Below, piece after piece: positions 47,301 to 55,264 of a DNA stretch of 64,000 bases; position 1 is the first letter of the stretch, and each line of letters starts with the position of its first letter. The notes beneath the pieces are model-generated. The model had not been told where the DNA came from and ran no database searches. It saw only the letters and a program-made list of their open reading frames with translations. Both the position numbers and the translations under genes were made by a program. The stretch covers positions 28,854,833-28,918,832 of the forward strand of contig NC_087062.1 of NCBI RefSeq assembly GCF_963678635.1, given 5' to 3'. The DNA comes from Symsagittifera roscoffensis (lineage: Eukaryota; Xenacoelomorpha; Acoela; Convolutidae).

Positions 47301-49816
47301 CCTTTTTTCAAAGTTCTGAAAACACTGTCTAAAAACTGATTTGGAAAATAAAAGAAAATTTTTCAGTTAACTAGCTAAGAACAAATCATGAAGTAATTTT
47401 TTTGGCAAGATTTCATCTTTGTCTCCAACAAAAACTGAGAAGCTTTTGAAAATCGAACGGAAAAAACGGTTTACTTATAAAACCGAAAAAGTGAATGAAT
47501 TAAATGAGACACTAGATTTTGTAGAGTGCTCAAGCTAAGCTAACGTCCAGCGTTATTAGTCCGACTTTCGAAACAAAATGGCGGATCGGGTTTCATAGTT
47601 TCATACCTTCTAAATCCTTTTCCTGGTTATCTAGATTTTTTTAAGTCAAGGAAATAAACTTTTTTTAGTTTGATAAATAATATTGATGTCCTTATTCCAA
47701 AACTAAAAAAGTGTTTCACCTGTTTGGATAGGTAGCTAACATGAAAATTTTGTAATTACCAATGCCCATAACTCTACTAGTCTTGCATTTGAGAAGGAAA
47801 AACAAGCGCGACTCAGAAATTATTCCAAATTTTAGGCAATTGGTCCAAATAAACGCTATACTAAACAAAAAAATTATAATTTTGTTGCTACATTTGTACT
47901 TAAATTAAACAGAATCGGGAAAATTAAAAAGATTGATTTAAAACTTATCATTTTTAGCCGAACACTAATAAAAAAAACAGATAATTTAGCGAGAAATCGG
48001 AACAAACTAGAAAACGCTGCTAGAGAATTCTTCTCGAACACTTTTGATTCAAGTTTGATTAACATAATTTTTGGTTCAACTTTGTTTGAAACAACCTTTT
48101 TAGATCGGGTTGGTTTTTTTGAATGCTGTTGGTATTTCTCTTATTTTTGGCAATTTGCAAAAATTAAAGGGTCTTCTCTCTGAGCCCTAAGCAATTCAAT
48201 TTTAAAATCGAAACAAGGAGAGCCAGTTACTGTCCAAGTAAAACAGAATGTTCCGACCACATTCATGAAATAACTACAAAAACAGCTTTTTTCAAATTAG
48301 TTCAGTTTTTTGTGCGTGATGTGACGCCTAGAAAACACTTATAAAGTCAGAGAGTTAGGCCTATTTGACCTTATTTGTTTTATCATCAAAACTGAATGAC
48401 AAATAAAAAACGATTCGAATTTTAAAAAAATAGATTTTACAATTTTGTTTGAAAGCTTTTATTGCCGAAAAGACCTAATTAAAGACAGACTCCAAAATTC
48501 GTTTTTAAATAGTAAAATCAAGATTTTACCACTCACTCGAAATTAAACGGAGACTTTCAACCCAGTTTTTGTTGTTATTGAAACATTTTTTTGAAAGGTC
48601 TTTTTTTTCTCGTTCCAATCAGGACTAGAATGGCATTCTTTTGACATGGTACTCGACCCATGCCGATGATTCTTTGAGGTACCTACTTTACCTGAAAAAA
48701 AAAAGAAAAACAATAACAGCCGGTTTCTGTGCACTAGCACAGAATTTTTTTTTTCTACGTGCTGTCATAAAAAACGGAAAATTACGTACATTTGACATTC
48801 ATAATAAAATACCTAAGTTTGTCAACAATTTTTTTTTAGAAAAAAGACTAGAAAAACAAAAAAATCAAAATTCGACAAAACTTTTGCTAAAAATTTTTGA
48901 GTTTTTTGAAATTTTTGATTCCCAAAATGGCATTAAAAACTCCAAAAAAATATTTCGACTAAAAGTAGGCCTAAATAGGCTATTGTAAGCGTTTAAATTA
49001 AGCATAAATAAATCTGCTCGGTCGCTTTATTTGCTCGATTTCAGACCAAAAATCAAATAGTTTATACGGTTTTTTCTTGACGCTGAGAAAAATCACTGAA
49101 AAGGCTTTAATAGGGTATATCACTCAGCCCATTCCGATGATTAATTGTTGTACCTGACATTGTGTAGTAAACAGAAAAAAAAATAAAACACACCCGAATA
49201 CAATTTCCTCCCCTTTTTCAATAGTCGGAACAACAACGACGTTTATAACTAACCGGTAGACAGTCTGCGATGAAAGGGAGTGTAAAGAAAAAGGTGCTGG
49301 GCGTTGCAGTCCTAATACAGGTGAACAGACAAAGCAACACGCCCTGCGTCACCAGACGCCAATTGATATCACGCATGTCAATCAGCTGTCAACACCAACT
49401 GTCAATCAAACTTAGCCGATAACTAACTCCTCCTCCTTCGCGTCTCTCAATAAACTTTGTGTTTTCTTCGTCTTTATATATTCTTTTTCTACTTCAGTTT
49501 TGTATTTTTCGGTAAAGAAGTTCTTTAAAAACTAACAATTAACTTTATCTGTTTCAAAGAGAGGTTTAGCAAGCCGAAGTGATCGTTTAACAAGAATTGA
49601 GTGTTGAGTAAACTGTCTTCACACGTAAGCAGTTTTTAGCTCGTCTTCTTTCTAATCCCTCGTGGCCGCTTTTCCACAGGTTGGGCAATGGTAATGATAG
49701 AAGAGTAATACACCGTAAGACTGAAGATTTGTTAGCTGACCAGCTAACTGACTAGTAGTGGCAAATAAAAGAAGCTCCGGTGCATTGGGCAGAACTCTCA
49801 GGGGCCCAACTGTTTC
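17150..49816 (-). CDS. Predicted 12-TM major-facilitator-type transporter, nine exons
   Basis: I chained exons 49712-49816, 49254-49385, 30553-30729, 27675-27822, 26680-26813, 26322-26462, 19002-19234, 17900-18114 and 17150-17310. Reading phase is continuous across every junction, giving about 481 residues and a TAG at 17150-17152. The product has about twelve hydrophobic helices in two groups of six. They are separated by a hydrophilic, Ser/Asp/Glu-rich loop (exon 26322-26462), the classic major-facilitator layout. A second-half segment, NSKQTTIRLVSIVTLLSF, resembles the helix 10-11 region of drug/H+ antiporter-type permeases. It would move a small solute across a membrane; the substrate and exact family are not recognisable. 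The first exon and the start codon are uncertain. Exons are GC-richer than the introns. A duplicated last exon (15142-15377) offers a second C-terminus. A second gene lies antisense in the largest intron. Confidence 0.8.
17900..18114 (-). CDS. Transporter exon (TM9-TM11)
   Basis: 215 bases, phase 2 to 1. Acceptor ATTTCAG, donor GTAGGC. It encodes VPTLVAILPFVHNLYAIGF, a helix with ELANSMRL, then the NSKQTTIRLVS loop and the start of helix 11. This exon is shared by both possible C-termini. Confidence 0.9.
18115..19001. other. Intron with family C repeat fragment
   Basis: Transporter intron. About 18262-18410 has a family C-like end (GCGCC..., a C-rich run, CTAGATCCGCCC). A C10 run lies at about 18835. 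Otherwise nothing. Confidence 0.5.
19002..19234 (-). CDS. Transporter exon (TM7-TM8)
   Basis: 233 bases, phase 0 to 2. Acceptor TTTTCAG, donor GTGCGT. It begins DIRSIQKSLWFFVQF, a usual loop-to-helix-7 transition, then two hydrophobic helices, ending SKLLVG. Confidence 0.9.
19900..22410 (+). mobile_element. Decayed Ty3/gypsy-type element, plus strand
   Basis: Full of stops and shifts, but several pieces align with the pol of the intact copies. The segment at about 21590-21690 (IQKKGRRVRIHVQNEEY...) corresponds to the start of RT. The segment at about 21970-22070 (MTGYYCLADMPVEFQKALDG) corresponds to the region before YLDD. The segment at 22213-22407 (LRSSLGSTNYLAKAFPNLAS) corresponds to the end of RT. 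No intact YxDD is visible. The upstream part (about 19900-21500) probably held gag and protease but is not certain. Right of 22410 it is lost or replaced by the 159-bp repeat family. It lies in a transporter intron in the opposite orientation. Confidence 0.75.
22411..23084. other. Intron, single fragment of 159-bp repeat
   Basis: About 22583-22680 matches the 159-bp unit at 24904 (GGGCACC, TTCGAGATATATAAG, Lys-rich run). The rest is AT-rich with nothing recognised. Confidence 0.5.
23085..23603 (+). repeat. Family A dispersed repeat, forward copy
   Basis: Runs from GAAAGTAACGGAATATTTG to GCAGTCTTGTTC. Shared blocks are CGCGCTATTAACGCG-like sequence, TTCCAAATTGGTTGAAAGAA, AAAGGCAGTCGGAAC and GCCCTGATACGAGCAGTC. 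Non-coding, about 520 bp. Confidence 0.75.
23604..24903. other. Intron, possible further retroelement remnants
   Basis: Short open stretches (23857-24123, 24377-24574) look vaguely pol-like (for example GKPVIRLILDAIIKHG at about 24209) but carry stops and no clear motif. I do not call them genes. Confidence 0.35.
24904..25262. repeat. Tandem repeat, 159-bp unit, 2.25 copies
   Basis: Units start at 24904, 25063 and 25222 (TTTATTCACGAGGAACAG). The first two are almost identical. 159 is divisible by three, so an artificial 136-residue open frame with an internal repeat results (24929-25339). Confidence 0.85.
25347..26268. mobile_element. MITE/foldback element with CCCGCATCC termini
   Basis: Terminal inverted repeats CCCGCATCCAAGTTT and, inverted, CCCGCATCCAGTTTC, flanked by TA on both sides. 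The interior is packed with ATAATCGATTAT-type palindromes at both ends (25360-25520 and 25970-26200). About 920 bp, no transposase. The TA flanks point to a Tc1/mariner-type target preference (inference). Confidence 0.75.
26322..26462 (-). CDS. Transporter exon (central cytosolic loop)
   Basis: 47 codons, phase 0-0. Acceptor TGTTTAG, donor GTGCAA. Hydrophilic, with MSDSYESLDGSDECDESSD, then a Gly/His/Lys stretch leading to NILINFFE. The acidic Ser-rich run could be phosphorylated (inference). Confidence 0.82.
26680..26813 (-). CDS. Transporter exon (TM5-TM6)
   Basis: 134 bases, phase 1 to 0. Acceptor CGTTTCAG, donor GTGAGT. Two hydrophobic helices rich in Gly and Trp, ending in the basic run ARRRSLF, a typical cytosolic edge of helix 6. 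Confidence 0.9.
26814..27674. other. Intron, family C fragment
   Basis: About 27330-27560 resembles family C in part (GGCGC..., CCCTAGATTGGCCC). Nothing else recognised. Confidence 0.4.
27675..27822 (-). CDS. Transporter exon (TM4 and loop)
   Basis: 148 bases, phase 0 to 1. Acceptor CCTTTCAG, donor G|GTTAGC. It encodes the helix GYWVFASAIFIFFCSGSS, then a charged loop with ED, RGDLEK and a Cys. Confidence 0.87.
27877..29205. repeat. Tandem array, about 230-bp unit, six copies
   Basis: Unit landmarks TTCATTGATTG, TTATTGTGCAATTTCATTTT and TCAATAAGAAGGCCAAAAA recur at 27877, 28109, 28341, 28571, 28798 and 28979. The spacing is 232, 232, 230, 227 and 181. It is intronic, starting about 55 bases upstream of the acceptor of exon 27675-27822, with copies more diverged to the right. 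Confidence 0.85.
29240..29600. repeat. Short repeats CTGATCAGAGAA and CAGTACTG
   Basis: About 57-bp periodic blocks each contain TGATCAGA, followed by four CAGTACTG/CAGTACTGT palindromes at about 29465-29510. Intronic. Confidence 0.65.
29740..30480. repeat. Family C repeat, two head-to-tail copies
   Basis: Copies at about 29740-30125 and 30126-30480. Shared landmarks are TTGATCAAAAA, GGCGCGCGCTCCCC, GACGCCGAAGGTGCC and GGGGTGGAATCCCTGAGG. GC-richer than the surroundings. No coding capacity. A further copy is at 40355-40640. Confidence 0.7.
30553..30729 (-). CDS. Transporter exon (TM2-TM3)
   Basis: 59 codons, phase 0-0. Acceptor CTTTTTCAG. The donor is CAG|GCAAGT, a GC donor, because only this cut keeps the frame into the next exon (PPEYQ then GYWVF). 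It encodes two hydrophobic helices and a Tyr/Asp-rich loop. Confidence 0.85.
31140..31861 (+). CDS. Nested gene exon 1
   Basis: The ATG at 31140 is the first in-frame ATG; the frame is open slightly upstream without one. It holds the membrane anchor and most of the conserved domain through FVASYRLLFKYL. The donor GTCGTT after phase 2 is weak but is the cut that fits exon 2. Beyond it the frame decays into Phe/Lys-rich sequence. Confidence 0.75.
31140..36478 (+). CDS. Type II membrane protein, glycosyltransferase-like, nested antisense
   Basis: Four exons (31140-31861, 33498-33740, 35821-35919, 36328-36478), all introns phase 2 in this model, about 404 residues. The N-terminus is short and basic, followed by one hydrophobic segment (about residues 17-31, LIIGFLVFLYLCS), as in Golgi type II enzymes. 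The lumenal part has VIARVLGNDLPPLH, KFWVVNCLES, ARNRAIRASF and NWVFVLDGSHFVT, with Asn-x-Ser/Thr sites. This pattern recalls glycosyltransferase-like proteins in which the last motif is an Asp-Gly pair near the nucleotide-sugar site; I infer this and cannot name a family. The C-terminus is basic and Arg/Met-rich. The gene lies wholly inside the transporter's 18.5 kb intron on the other strand. Exon 1-2 and 2-3 boundaries are less sure than 3-4. Confidence 0.7.
31971..32090. repeat. Fragment of the 32114 foldback family
   Basis: GATTTAAATGATCCGGATAAAA and CGTTTTTCTCAAACTGGG match one end of the neighbouring foldback element. One arm only. Confidence 0.55.
32114..32844. mobile_element. Foldback/MITE with 312-bp arms, Tc1-like ends
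   Basis: The arms 32114-32425 and 32532-32844 are near-perfect reverse complements with a 106-base spacer. Ends are CAGTGCTGATTTAAATTATC and its inverse, with TA on both sides, as in Tc1/mariner-derived MITEs. No transposase. It sits in intron 1 of the nested gene. The short frames on both strands here are mirror translations of the arms, not genes. Confidence 0.85.
32847..33416. mobile_element. Second, diverged foldback of the same type
   Basis: The inner arms about 32867-33007 and 33115-33262 are imperfect reverse complements. The right end is CAGCACTG followed by TA (33417-33418). The left terminal part is missing where it abuts the first element. Confidence 0.7.
33498..33740 (+). CDS. 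Nested gene exon 2
   Basis: Acceptor CACTTTTAG, donor GTCAAA (weak). It encodes YSPNYSEVYDYVSGVQDGQL, then LNRGAYEQLKEWEIFDENIL and a Ser/Lys-rich stretch. The frame is also open upstream to an ATG at 33436, so the true acceptor could be at 33435 instead. Confidence 0.6.
33741..35820. other. Intron of nested gene, nothing recognised
   Basis: AT-rich. No gene, RNA or clear repeat seen. Confidence 0.5.
35821..35919 (+). CDS. Nested gene exon 3
   Basis: Acceptor TTTTAGTTAG (two overlapping AGs; the second fits phase), donor AAG|GTAAAT. It encodes AINCVELTDSLVRLKQDLFK...KKCGYTL, a charged helix. Confidence 0.7.
36328..36478 (+). CDS. Nested gene exon 4, C-terminus
   Basis: Acceptor GGTTTTCAG; the first base completes an Arg codon from exon 3. 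It encodes LPLFPNENSRHNQTRLHLMR, a basic helix and a Ser/Glu tail to TAA at 36476-36478. Confidence 0.78.
36981..37350 (-). repeat. Family A repeat, inverted copy
   Basis: Runs from GAACAAGACTGCTCGTATC to TATCGAAGTCGGAACAA. Shorter than full length, internally deleted. Confidence 0.75.
37643..38180 (-). repeat. Family A repeat, full-length inverted copy
   Basis: About 538 bp from AACAAAACTGCTTGTACC to GAAAGTCGGAACAA. It joins directly head-to-tail to the next copy. Confidence 0.8.
38181..38468 (-). repeat. Family A repeat, partial copy
   Basis: Begins AAGGCTGCTCGCATCAAGG and breaks off at CCTCATAACTTTAC, where a copy in the opposite orientation starts. Confidence 0.75.
38469..39006 (+). repeat. 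Family A repeat, forward copy
   Basis: About 538 bp, from AGCAGTCTTGTTGTTCCG to GAGCAGTCTTGTT. With 37643-38180 it forms a large inverted repeat. Confidence 0.8.
39007..40354. other. Intron/repeat debris
   Basis: 39007-39138 recurs inverted at about 55590-55720. 39190-39450 has family A traces. Otherwise nothing. Confidence 0.5.
40355..40640 (+). repeat. Family C repeat
   Basis: GTGGACCTAGGATTTCATTT, TCGGCGCGCTCCCC, TCGCCAAAGGTGC and a CACCCCCTCCCCC end; compare 29740-30480. Confidence 0.65.
41087..41692 (+). repeat. Family B dispersed repeat
   Basis: Starts CCGGTTACTGTGCAAGTAGC, with a small hairpin CTGTGCAAGTAGCACAG. The middle has GTCTTTTTTTTGGCATGG. The end has GACTGAAAGGGCTTT, ATATGATATATCAC and a Lys/Asn-coding A-rich stretch before CCTCATTTTCAATGG. 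About 600 bp, non-coding. Confidence 0.75.
41278..42868. repeat. Large inverted repeat, about 300-bp arms
   Basis: Left arm about 41278-41585 and right arm about 42566-42868 are reverse complements of family B interior sequence (for example GAAGTTAATT..., AAAGCCCTTTCAG). The 1 kb spacer includes ATTATAATTGATTA-type sequence like the 25347 element. Confidence 0.7.
42869..45065. other. Intron, family B fragment
   Basis: GCGCAAGTAGCACAG at about 43943 is a family B start. ATAATCGATAATAATCAATT at about 43060. The open frame at 44194-44583 is low-complexity. Nothing else. Confidence 0.45.
45066..45285 (+). repeat. tRNA-derived SINE-like sequence
   Basis: 45066-45134 is tRNA-like. It has an A-box-like GCGATGAAGTGG, an anticodon-arm-like CGCCTCTCAATCGAAAGG and a B-box-like ATGTTCGAAGCCC, then CACCATG. 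It is followed by about 150 bp of unrelated sequence to CCCGTGGGGATAAG. T-stem mismatches suggest a pseudo-tRNA head rather than a working tRNA. Only one copy in this window. Confidence 0.55.
45870..46440 (+). repeat. Family B repeat, diverged
   Basis: Starts GCTGTACAAGTAACACA, ends TTTTAGTGGTCGAAAC. Confidence 0.6.
46517..47110 (+). repeat. Family B repeat, diverged
   Basis: Starts GAAAGTAGCATAGCATGTTCC. Ends near CCCCATTTTCAATTTTCTGC. Confidence 0.6.
47111..48217. other. Intron, nothing recognised
   Basis: AT-rich with a family A-like trace near 47550 (GTCCGACTTTCGAAAC). No gene. Confidence 0.45.
48218..49241 (+). repeat. Two family B copies in tandem
   Basis: The first, partial, starts at 48218 (AGCCAGTTACTGTCCAAG). 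The second starts at about 48716 (AGCCGGTTTCTGTGCACTAG) and ends AATAGTCGGAACAACAACG. Its end is about 13 bases from transporter exon 49254-49385. Confidence 0.7.
49254..49385 (-). CDS. Transporter exon (TM1 region)
   Basis: 44 codons, phase 0 at both ends, acceptor TTGACAG, donor GTTAGT. It encodes a short charged stretch, then a strongly hydrophobic helix (GVLLCLFTC...TFFFTLPF). An ATG at 49374-49376 (MRDINWR) could be the true start if the upstream candidate exon is wrong. A family B repeat ends about 13 bases inside the following intron. Confidence 0.8.
49712..49816 (-). CDS. Transporter exon 1 candidate (35 codons, phase 0-0)
   Basis: The acceptor TTTTCAG lies just right of 49816 and the donor GTATTA just left of 49712. 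It encodes a segment from ETVGPLRV to TNLQSYG that joins in frame to the next exon across a 326-base intron. It is not the first exon if real, since it has an acceptor and no ATG. It could also be a chance frame: the open frame continues to a stop at 49652. Included because splice signals and phase fit. Confidence 0.45.
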
Positions 49817-51060
49817 CTGAAAAACAAATAGCAAAAAATAACAATTGAATTGCAGATTTCAACTACGGACAGAACGAAATACTCTTTCAATGTAAAATTT
49901 AAAAATCCTAATATAAATTAAAAAATATAAATTCTTTTCTTTTGATGATTTTTAAAGGATTTTTGAAGTTGTGTTGTCCAATCGCTGTACCCCTAACAAT
50001 ATTTATAATAAAGATTCTAAAAATCTAAAATTGTACGAGTAAATTTGACTTCCTTCTTTGTTAAACTCAATCCGCTGAATGCACGATATCTTTTTCAGGC
50101 AAGTAAAATGCAATGACATGACTATGACTTTCTTTTGTACAGTGACCGTCTTATGGTCTTCTCATTTTGACCGCGGCACTTCTTTCTTTTCTCATCTTTT
50201 TTCTTTTTTAGTCTATTTTGTTTTATCTTTTCTATTTTCCCAGCCAGTATTTCCTATATTTATTTCCCCTCCTCTGACACCATGAGGTACCTTCTTGCAC
50301 TTAATCTACCAATTCCATCCTCCTTTTTTCTGCATGATTTGATTGATGTCTTTTTGAGTGTAGTACTCGTTGTACATCTCTGACGGAATATGATTCCGCC
50401 TTTTCAAGTACTATGCGGTCTTTTGAGTTGTTTTAGGAGAGCTCAGAAAATCAAATCGGTCGACTTCTAAAAAATCAAATTTTTTACACTTGCTTGAGAA
50501 TTCCTCTTGTCAAAATCCTGGATACGCCCTTGTATTATGCATAACCGCCCCACCCATAGGGGTTTATGCACGTGCACAATAATTAAATTCTGTTTTTTTT
50601 TAAGCTACTTGATGCGAAGTAAATTTCCTCTGTGATCTGCTTATTTACCCGCATCCCCTCGATAGAAATTGGTTTCTAATAAGGAGATTGTAAAAGATAC
50701 GGAGATACAGAAATGATGAATGATCTTCGTCCAATTGTTGGACTCTCTTAAGTAAAAGTCAGATTTTATAGAGATTACGAGAACAAAATGTTTTGAAAAA
50801 ATATTTAAAATGGTTTTTAAAATGTTTCAAGATTTGCGCGGCTTAAGTGTTTTTTTTTCAAAATGATCTTGCTTGAACCGCCCAATTGCTTAAGCCGCTC
50901 AAGCCGCATCCAAACCGGTCAAATTTGTTCAAGTTTTAGCAAGTACTGCCTAAAAATTTCATTTTTAGCAAGGCGGTGAGTGTAATTGGCTTAAGAATGC
51001 CTAGATCATTCAGATTTTACTTTGAAAATTTCAACTCCGATTCTTAGAAAATGAAGAAGA
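49817..51060. other. No gene recognised
   Basis: Upstream side of the transporter gene. 50079-50285 is a pyrimidine-rich chance frame. TTACCCGCATCCCC at about 50645 resembles a 25347-type terminus. No promoter could be identified with confidence. Confidence 0.4.
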
Positions 51061-51530
51061 ACTTAGTATTCGGGTGTTTTAGATTTTTTTGGTTTCCACG
51101 CAAAATCAGGTACCACAAATAATCATTGGACTAGGTTGGCTGATATATCATATAAAAGTCCTTTCAGTCGTGACTCGAATGACGTTAAAACATTTCCAAA
51201 CAAAATTACCATGAGAAAAACCGGTTTGATATTTTGTGTTTTTCGTCTAAATTCGACCGAAGAAAGTGATGATAACTAGTTAAATTGGTCATTTAGGCTG
51301 AAAAAATATATATAAACGGAAATTGGTTTTTGAAGCTACTCTTGGCAAGAAATAAAAAAAAAATTAGAAAAATTAGGTTCAAAAAAATTTTTTTTTCATG
51401 TTTTTATTACTATCTTTTGTTTTGAAGAAAGCTGTTGCCGATTATGACTAATTTACTAATTTTTCACGCGTTTGAATAGTTTTATCATCACACCACGTAC
51501 AAAAAAAACGACACTAGTTTGAAGAACCTA
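51060..51530 (-). repeat. Family B repeat, inverted
   Basis: TATTCGGGTGTTTTAG, AAATCAGGTACCACAAATAA, AAGTCCTTTCAGTCGTGACT, then AACGACACTAGTTTGAA. Lacks the hairpin end. Confidence 0.7.
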
Positions 51531-51899
51531 ATAATTTGAAGACTTTTTATTTCTTGTTTTTTGGCTCTTTTTCTTTTTCCCCACCTGCAAATTTTTCTGA
51601 GAGGTTGACCTACTATTAATCCAACAGTATGAACAATTATTCAATTATTATTGTCAAATGTGAATGATTAATTTGGTCAACTGGTCCCGAACAGCTGTAA
51701 ACGCAACTTTCGCCGTCACTTATTGATTTATCTCTCTGATTTCCAGATACTTTTTTTCTCTTACTTTTATCATAGCCTAGTTTTAGAAATAGTTTTAAGT
51801 TGTGACCTTTTATAAAAATCAAGTAACCCTGTAGCAATAGACTATTTTTACATTGGTGCAGACAAATAACAAAACAAACATCCGCGAGTGGAATTAACC

Positions 51900-54100
51900 G
51901 CAGAAAAAACCTCCCGTTCAATGGAAAATAGGGAGCGACTCATGCCAAATTAACCTCAACGCGGAAGATATTGCCGCTGACTCTCTTATCGCGGACTCTC
52001 TTGATGCTTGTAGGGAGCTACCAGGTAACACAAATACATCAGAGGAATGATGCCGGAAAACGAATGGCCATCAGCAAACAGGCGATAAAAAATCTTGAGA
52101 ACAAACGCGAAACCAAAAATGCATTCTGTTTCAAATCAGATGGATGGCAATTCTCCACCATGGATGTCAATAGAAGCATGTACTGATATTGTGTACTGAT
52201 GTCAATAAAAGCAAAGTAAGTAGTAACAAATATGTAAGAAAGACAAAAAATGGGAAAATCAAGTTGGATATTTGTCCAAAATTGATAAAATTGCTGTATT
52301 AAGGTCACTAGATTTCAATGAGTGAAAGAGAAAAGTGATCATAAAATTGAAAAATTGGATTATACTAAGATCGGAGAACCGGATGAATGAGTAAGACCTA
52401 CAGATTCAGATGAACATTCAGTTTCAAATATCACCACCCTGCAAATATAGGAAATTCAGAAGTACAGAGAAAATTTGCTAACAGAACGCCAGAAAAAGAG
52501 GCAGATTTGATGTAACAGGGGGTTCAGATCCATAAAAAATTACTTCGGAACGGGAAACCAAAATGCATTCCTTTTCAAATCAGATGGGTGAAAATTGTCA
52601 ACCGAAAAGCTGTTAAAAAAACTGTTTCAAAAGAAGCTGGCAAGTAGTAATTGAAAATGTTGAAAAATAAAATATTGTGGGCAATAACCAATTAAATAGT
52701 TGTTCAGTTTAACACGCGACTTGATACAATTGCCGCTATAGAGGCACCCGGGTTGAAAAAAATGCTAATCACAGGTTTCATTCTAATAATACACTTTTTG
52801 TGCAATTCCATAAAAAAACTGATGAAAAGTCTATGATTACCGATTTTTTTATATAGAAATTGTATGACTAACATGCCTAGAATTTTTCCAGAATTCAAAA
52901 ATTCTATTTTTTTTTTAAATATAACGTTTCAAAATATTTGGGTTGTCTTCTTTACCGAACACAATTGACAAAGACCCTGGCTACTCAAAACTAGTGTCCC
53001 CAAAAGTTTAACGTTCTCGCGTTTACATTCAAAAAAATTTGAAGTGTTTTAGAATTGTTTTACAGAAAATGTCATACAGATAAAAAAATTTTAAGTTACA
53101 ATTGTTTGCTTCATCAATCGATGATCAAGACAAAGATAAACATGGCACACAAAAGAAATAGGTATTTTGAGAGTTTTTTTTGAAGCAAATTATCCAGGGA
53201 AACGGAAAATGTCCAACTTTTGTGGATCCAGGCTACGCTATTGCACACAAAAGTAAGTTTTGCATGAAAAAATTCTTAGGAAAATGTTTGTTGGAGTACA
53301 AAATTTATTTTGCTGTTGAAAAAACTAGGAAAGTTTTTTTGGGGTAATTTCAAAATTATTTTCAAGATACATCGCTTTTTCAGCCAAATCTGAGAGTTCG
53401 ATGACACCATTTTAGCAAAATGTATGGAAACTGTATGTCTAATATTTTTTCAGACTCAGTTTATGGAATTGTATGATTAGCATTTTTTAGTCTATAGAGG
53501 TCAAGCCGGGCATTAGACTTCAATGATTTAAAATATAGTAGGGATCAGGAAATAGAAAATTGGATTAGTCAGATGAACTTTCAGTTTTAAATATCACCAC
53601 ACTTAAAACCATTAAGCTGAAGAATTGAGTGAAAATTATCTACCATGGGTGAAGTGAAACCTGTACTGATGCCAATAGAATTATTGTAAGTTAAAATAAA
53701 ACCTGTAGAAAAGCCAAATATATTGCGGGAAAAACCCATTAGATAATTGTCTAGCGTAAAACGCGTTTTGGTAAAACTGCCGTTATGAACGCCATTTAGA
53801 CATCAATGAGTGAAAGAAAAAAGGCGCAGAGAAAAAGAAAATTGGACTGTACATAAACCAGTAAATATGATTCATTGAAGAAAAATGTCAGCTTCAGATG
53901 ATTGTTCAGTTTGAAAAATCACCGCATTTAAAAACCCTCACGAAAAAGTGAAGAAGCTGACCAACGTAAGTCAAAGAACCTCTCGAAATTGAAAATGTTG
54001 ATGCAAATGGTCAATGGAGAACCAATTTCTTTTCGAAAGGTTTCTTCTATTCACAACTGATGATTCAGGATACATTTTTATAGATTTACCCGATAGACGA
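51900..54100. repeat. Degenerate repeats, three rounds
   Basis: The block AATGAGTGAAAGA...GAAAATTGGA...CAGATGA...TTCAGTTT...ATCACC recurs at about 52310, 53518 and 53800. The blocks CACCATGG...TACTGATG...AATAGAA and ACACGCG/AAACGCG...TGCCG recur near 52160/53641 and 52710/53750. No coding capacity. Confidence 0.55.
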
Positions 54101-54544
54101 AAAAAGGAAAAACTCTCATACTACTGGAGTAATTATCAGATGATCAGGACATAATTAAACGGTTAGATCCAAGACAAAGCTGAGTTTTCTCTAGCTGTGG
54201 AGCGGATGAGGAAAGGGGACGGATGTAATGGAAAGGAAGAATTGGAAGAAAAGAAACTGACTTTTGTAGTTGAAATTTACCTAGATATTATTCTCACGAA
54301 AGTTACAAAACATTTTCCAAACTGAAGGTCTAAGTCTGTCGTAATTTGATCACAGGAAAACGCTCAAACTTCCGCGATAACTTCTAAATCAATTCAGCTG
54401 AAAGACAAAAAAAATAAGCTAATTGTATACATACACAAAAAAAGCAAAATTAGGCGATTTTTCCCACAATTGCAATTGTTGGTACAATAGACCAGTCTTC
54501 GAAATTTGGTTCAACTATTGTAAAAAGTAATAGATTACTCCTTA

Positions 54545-54710
54545 TCAATTCACGACGTTTGAGAATTTGAGCTCAAGACAACAATACCTTTCGGCTGATA
54601 TAAAAAATACGACAAAAATGACGTATTAAAAAACCGAAATTTGTCTGAAGAAAAAAAACTACCCCGAGCACAAACATTCTGTTACTTTCGTTAAGAAAAA
54701 CGGAACAAAA
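54545..54710 (-). repeat. Family A repeat, partial
   Basis: Last third only, GAGCTCAAGACAACAATACC to AAACGGAACAAAA. Confidence 0.65.
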
Positions 54711-54728
54711 TAACAAATTTAAAATGAA

Positions 54729-55264
54729 ACAAGACTGCTCGTATCAAGGCGAAGCGCTGAATGTTCCGACTGCTTTTAAGGTTTATGGAGCACTAATAAC
54801 ATAAATATCATTAACAAATTAAACGTAGAATAATGAAGAAAAAAAATTTCAAAATTTGAAACTTTTTCCATGAAAATCATCCCCCACACGCCAAATAAAC
54901 TACAAAAGAATAGATTTCGCTCCTTGTAAAAAATCAATTATGGCAAAAAAGCTTCTTTCAACCAATTTGGAACAATTTATAAGACGGATTAACTCTCCGC
55001 TCACGCGTTAATAGCGCGAAATATATCGCGCGTTAATTGTCCCAAATTAGCCAAAATGGTAATCTTTAAACCCACATAACTTTACGAAAAATGATCACAG
55101 GTGAAATATCTTTTCAAATTAGAGCTCAGGACAAAAATACCTTTTGAATGATATAAAAAATTCCGTCAAAAATGGCTAGTTAAAAAGTCAACATTTGTCT
55201 GAAGAAAAAAAAAACCACCCCGAGCACAAATATTCCGTTACTTTCGTATCGAAAGTCGGAACAA
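54729..55264 (-). repeat. Family A repeat, full length
   Basis: AAGACTGCTCGTATCAAGG to CGAAAGTCGGAACAA, about 536 bp. Includes CACGCGTTAATAGCGCG and TAATTGTCCCAAATTAGCC. Confidence 0.8.

Noticed and set aside
49652-49711. Continuation of the 49712 frame to a stop (CPTCGKAATRD end) as a last exon of another gene
   Set aside because: Possible, but phase-0 donor GTATTA and in-frame joining to 49385 fit a transporter exon better; kept at low confidence.
50079-50285. 68-residue plus-strand frame, Phe/Ser-rich
   Set aside because: Pyrimidine-rich sequence. Hydrophobic translation is expected by chance.
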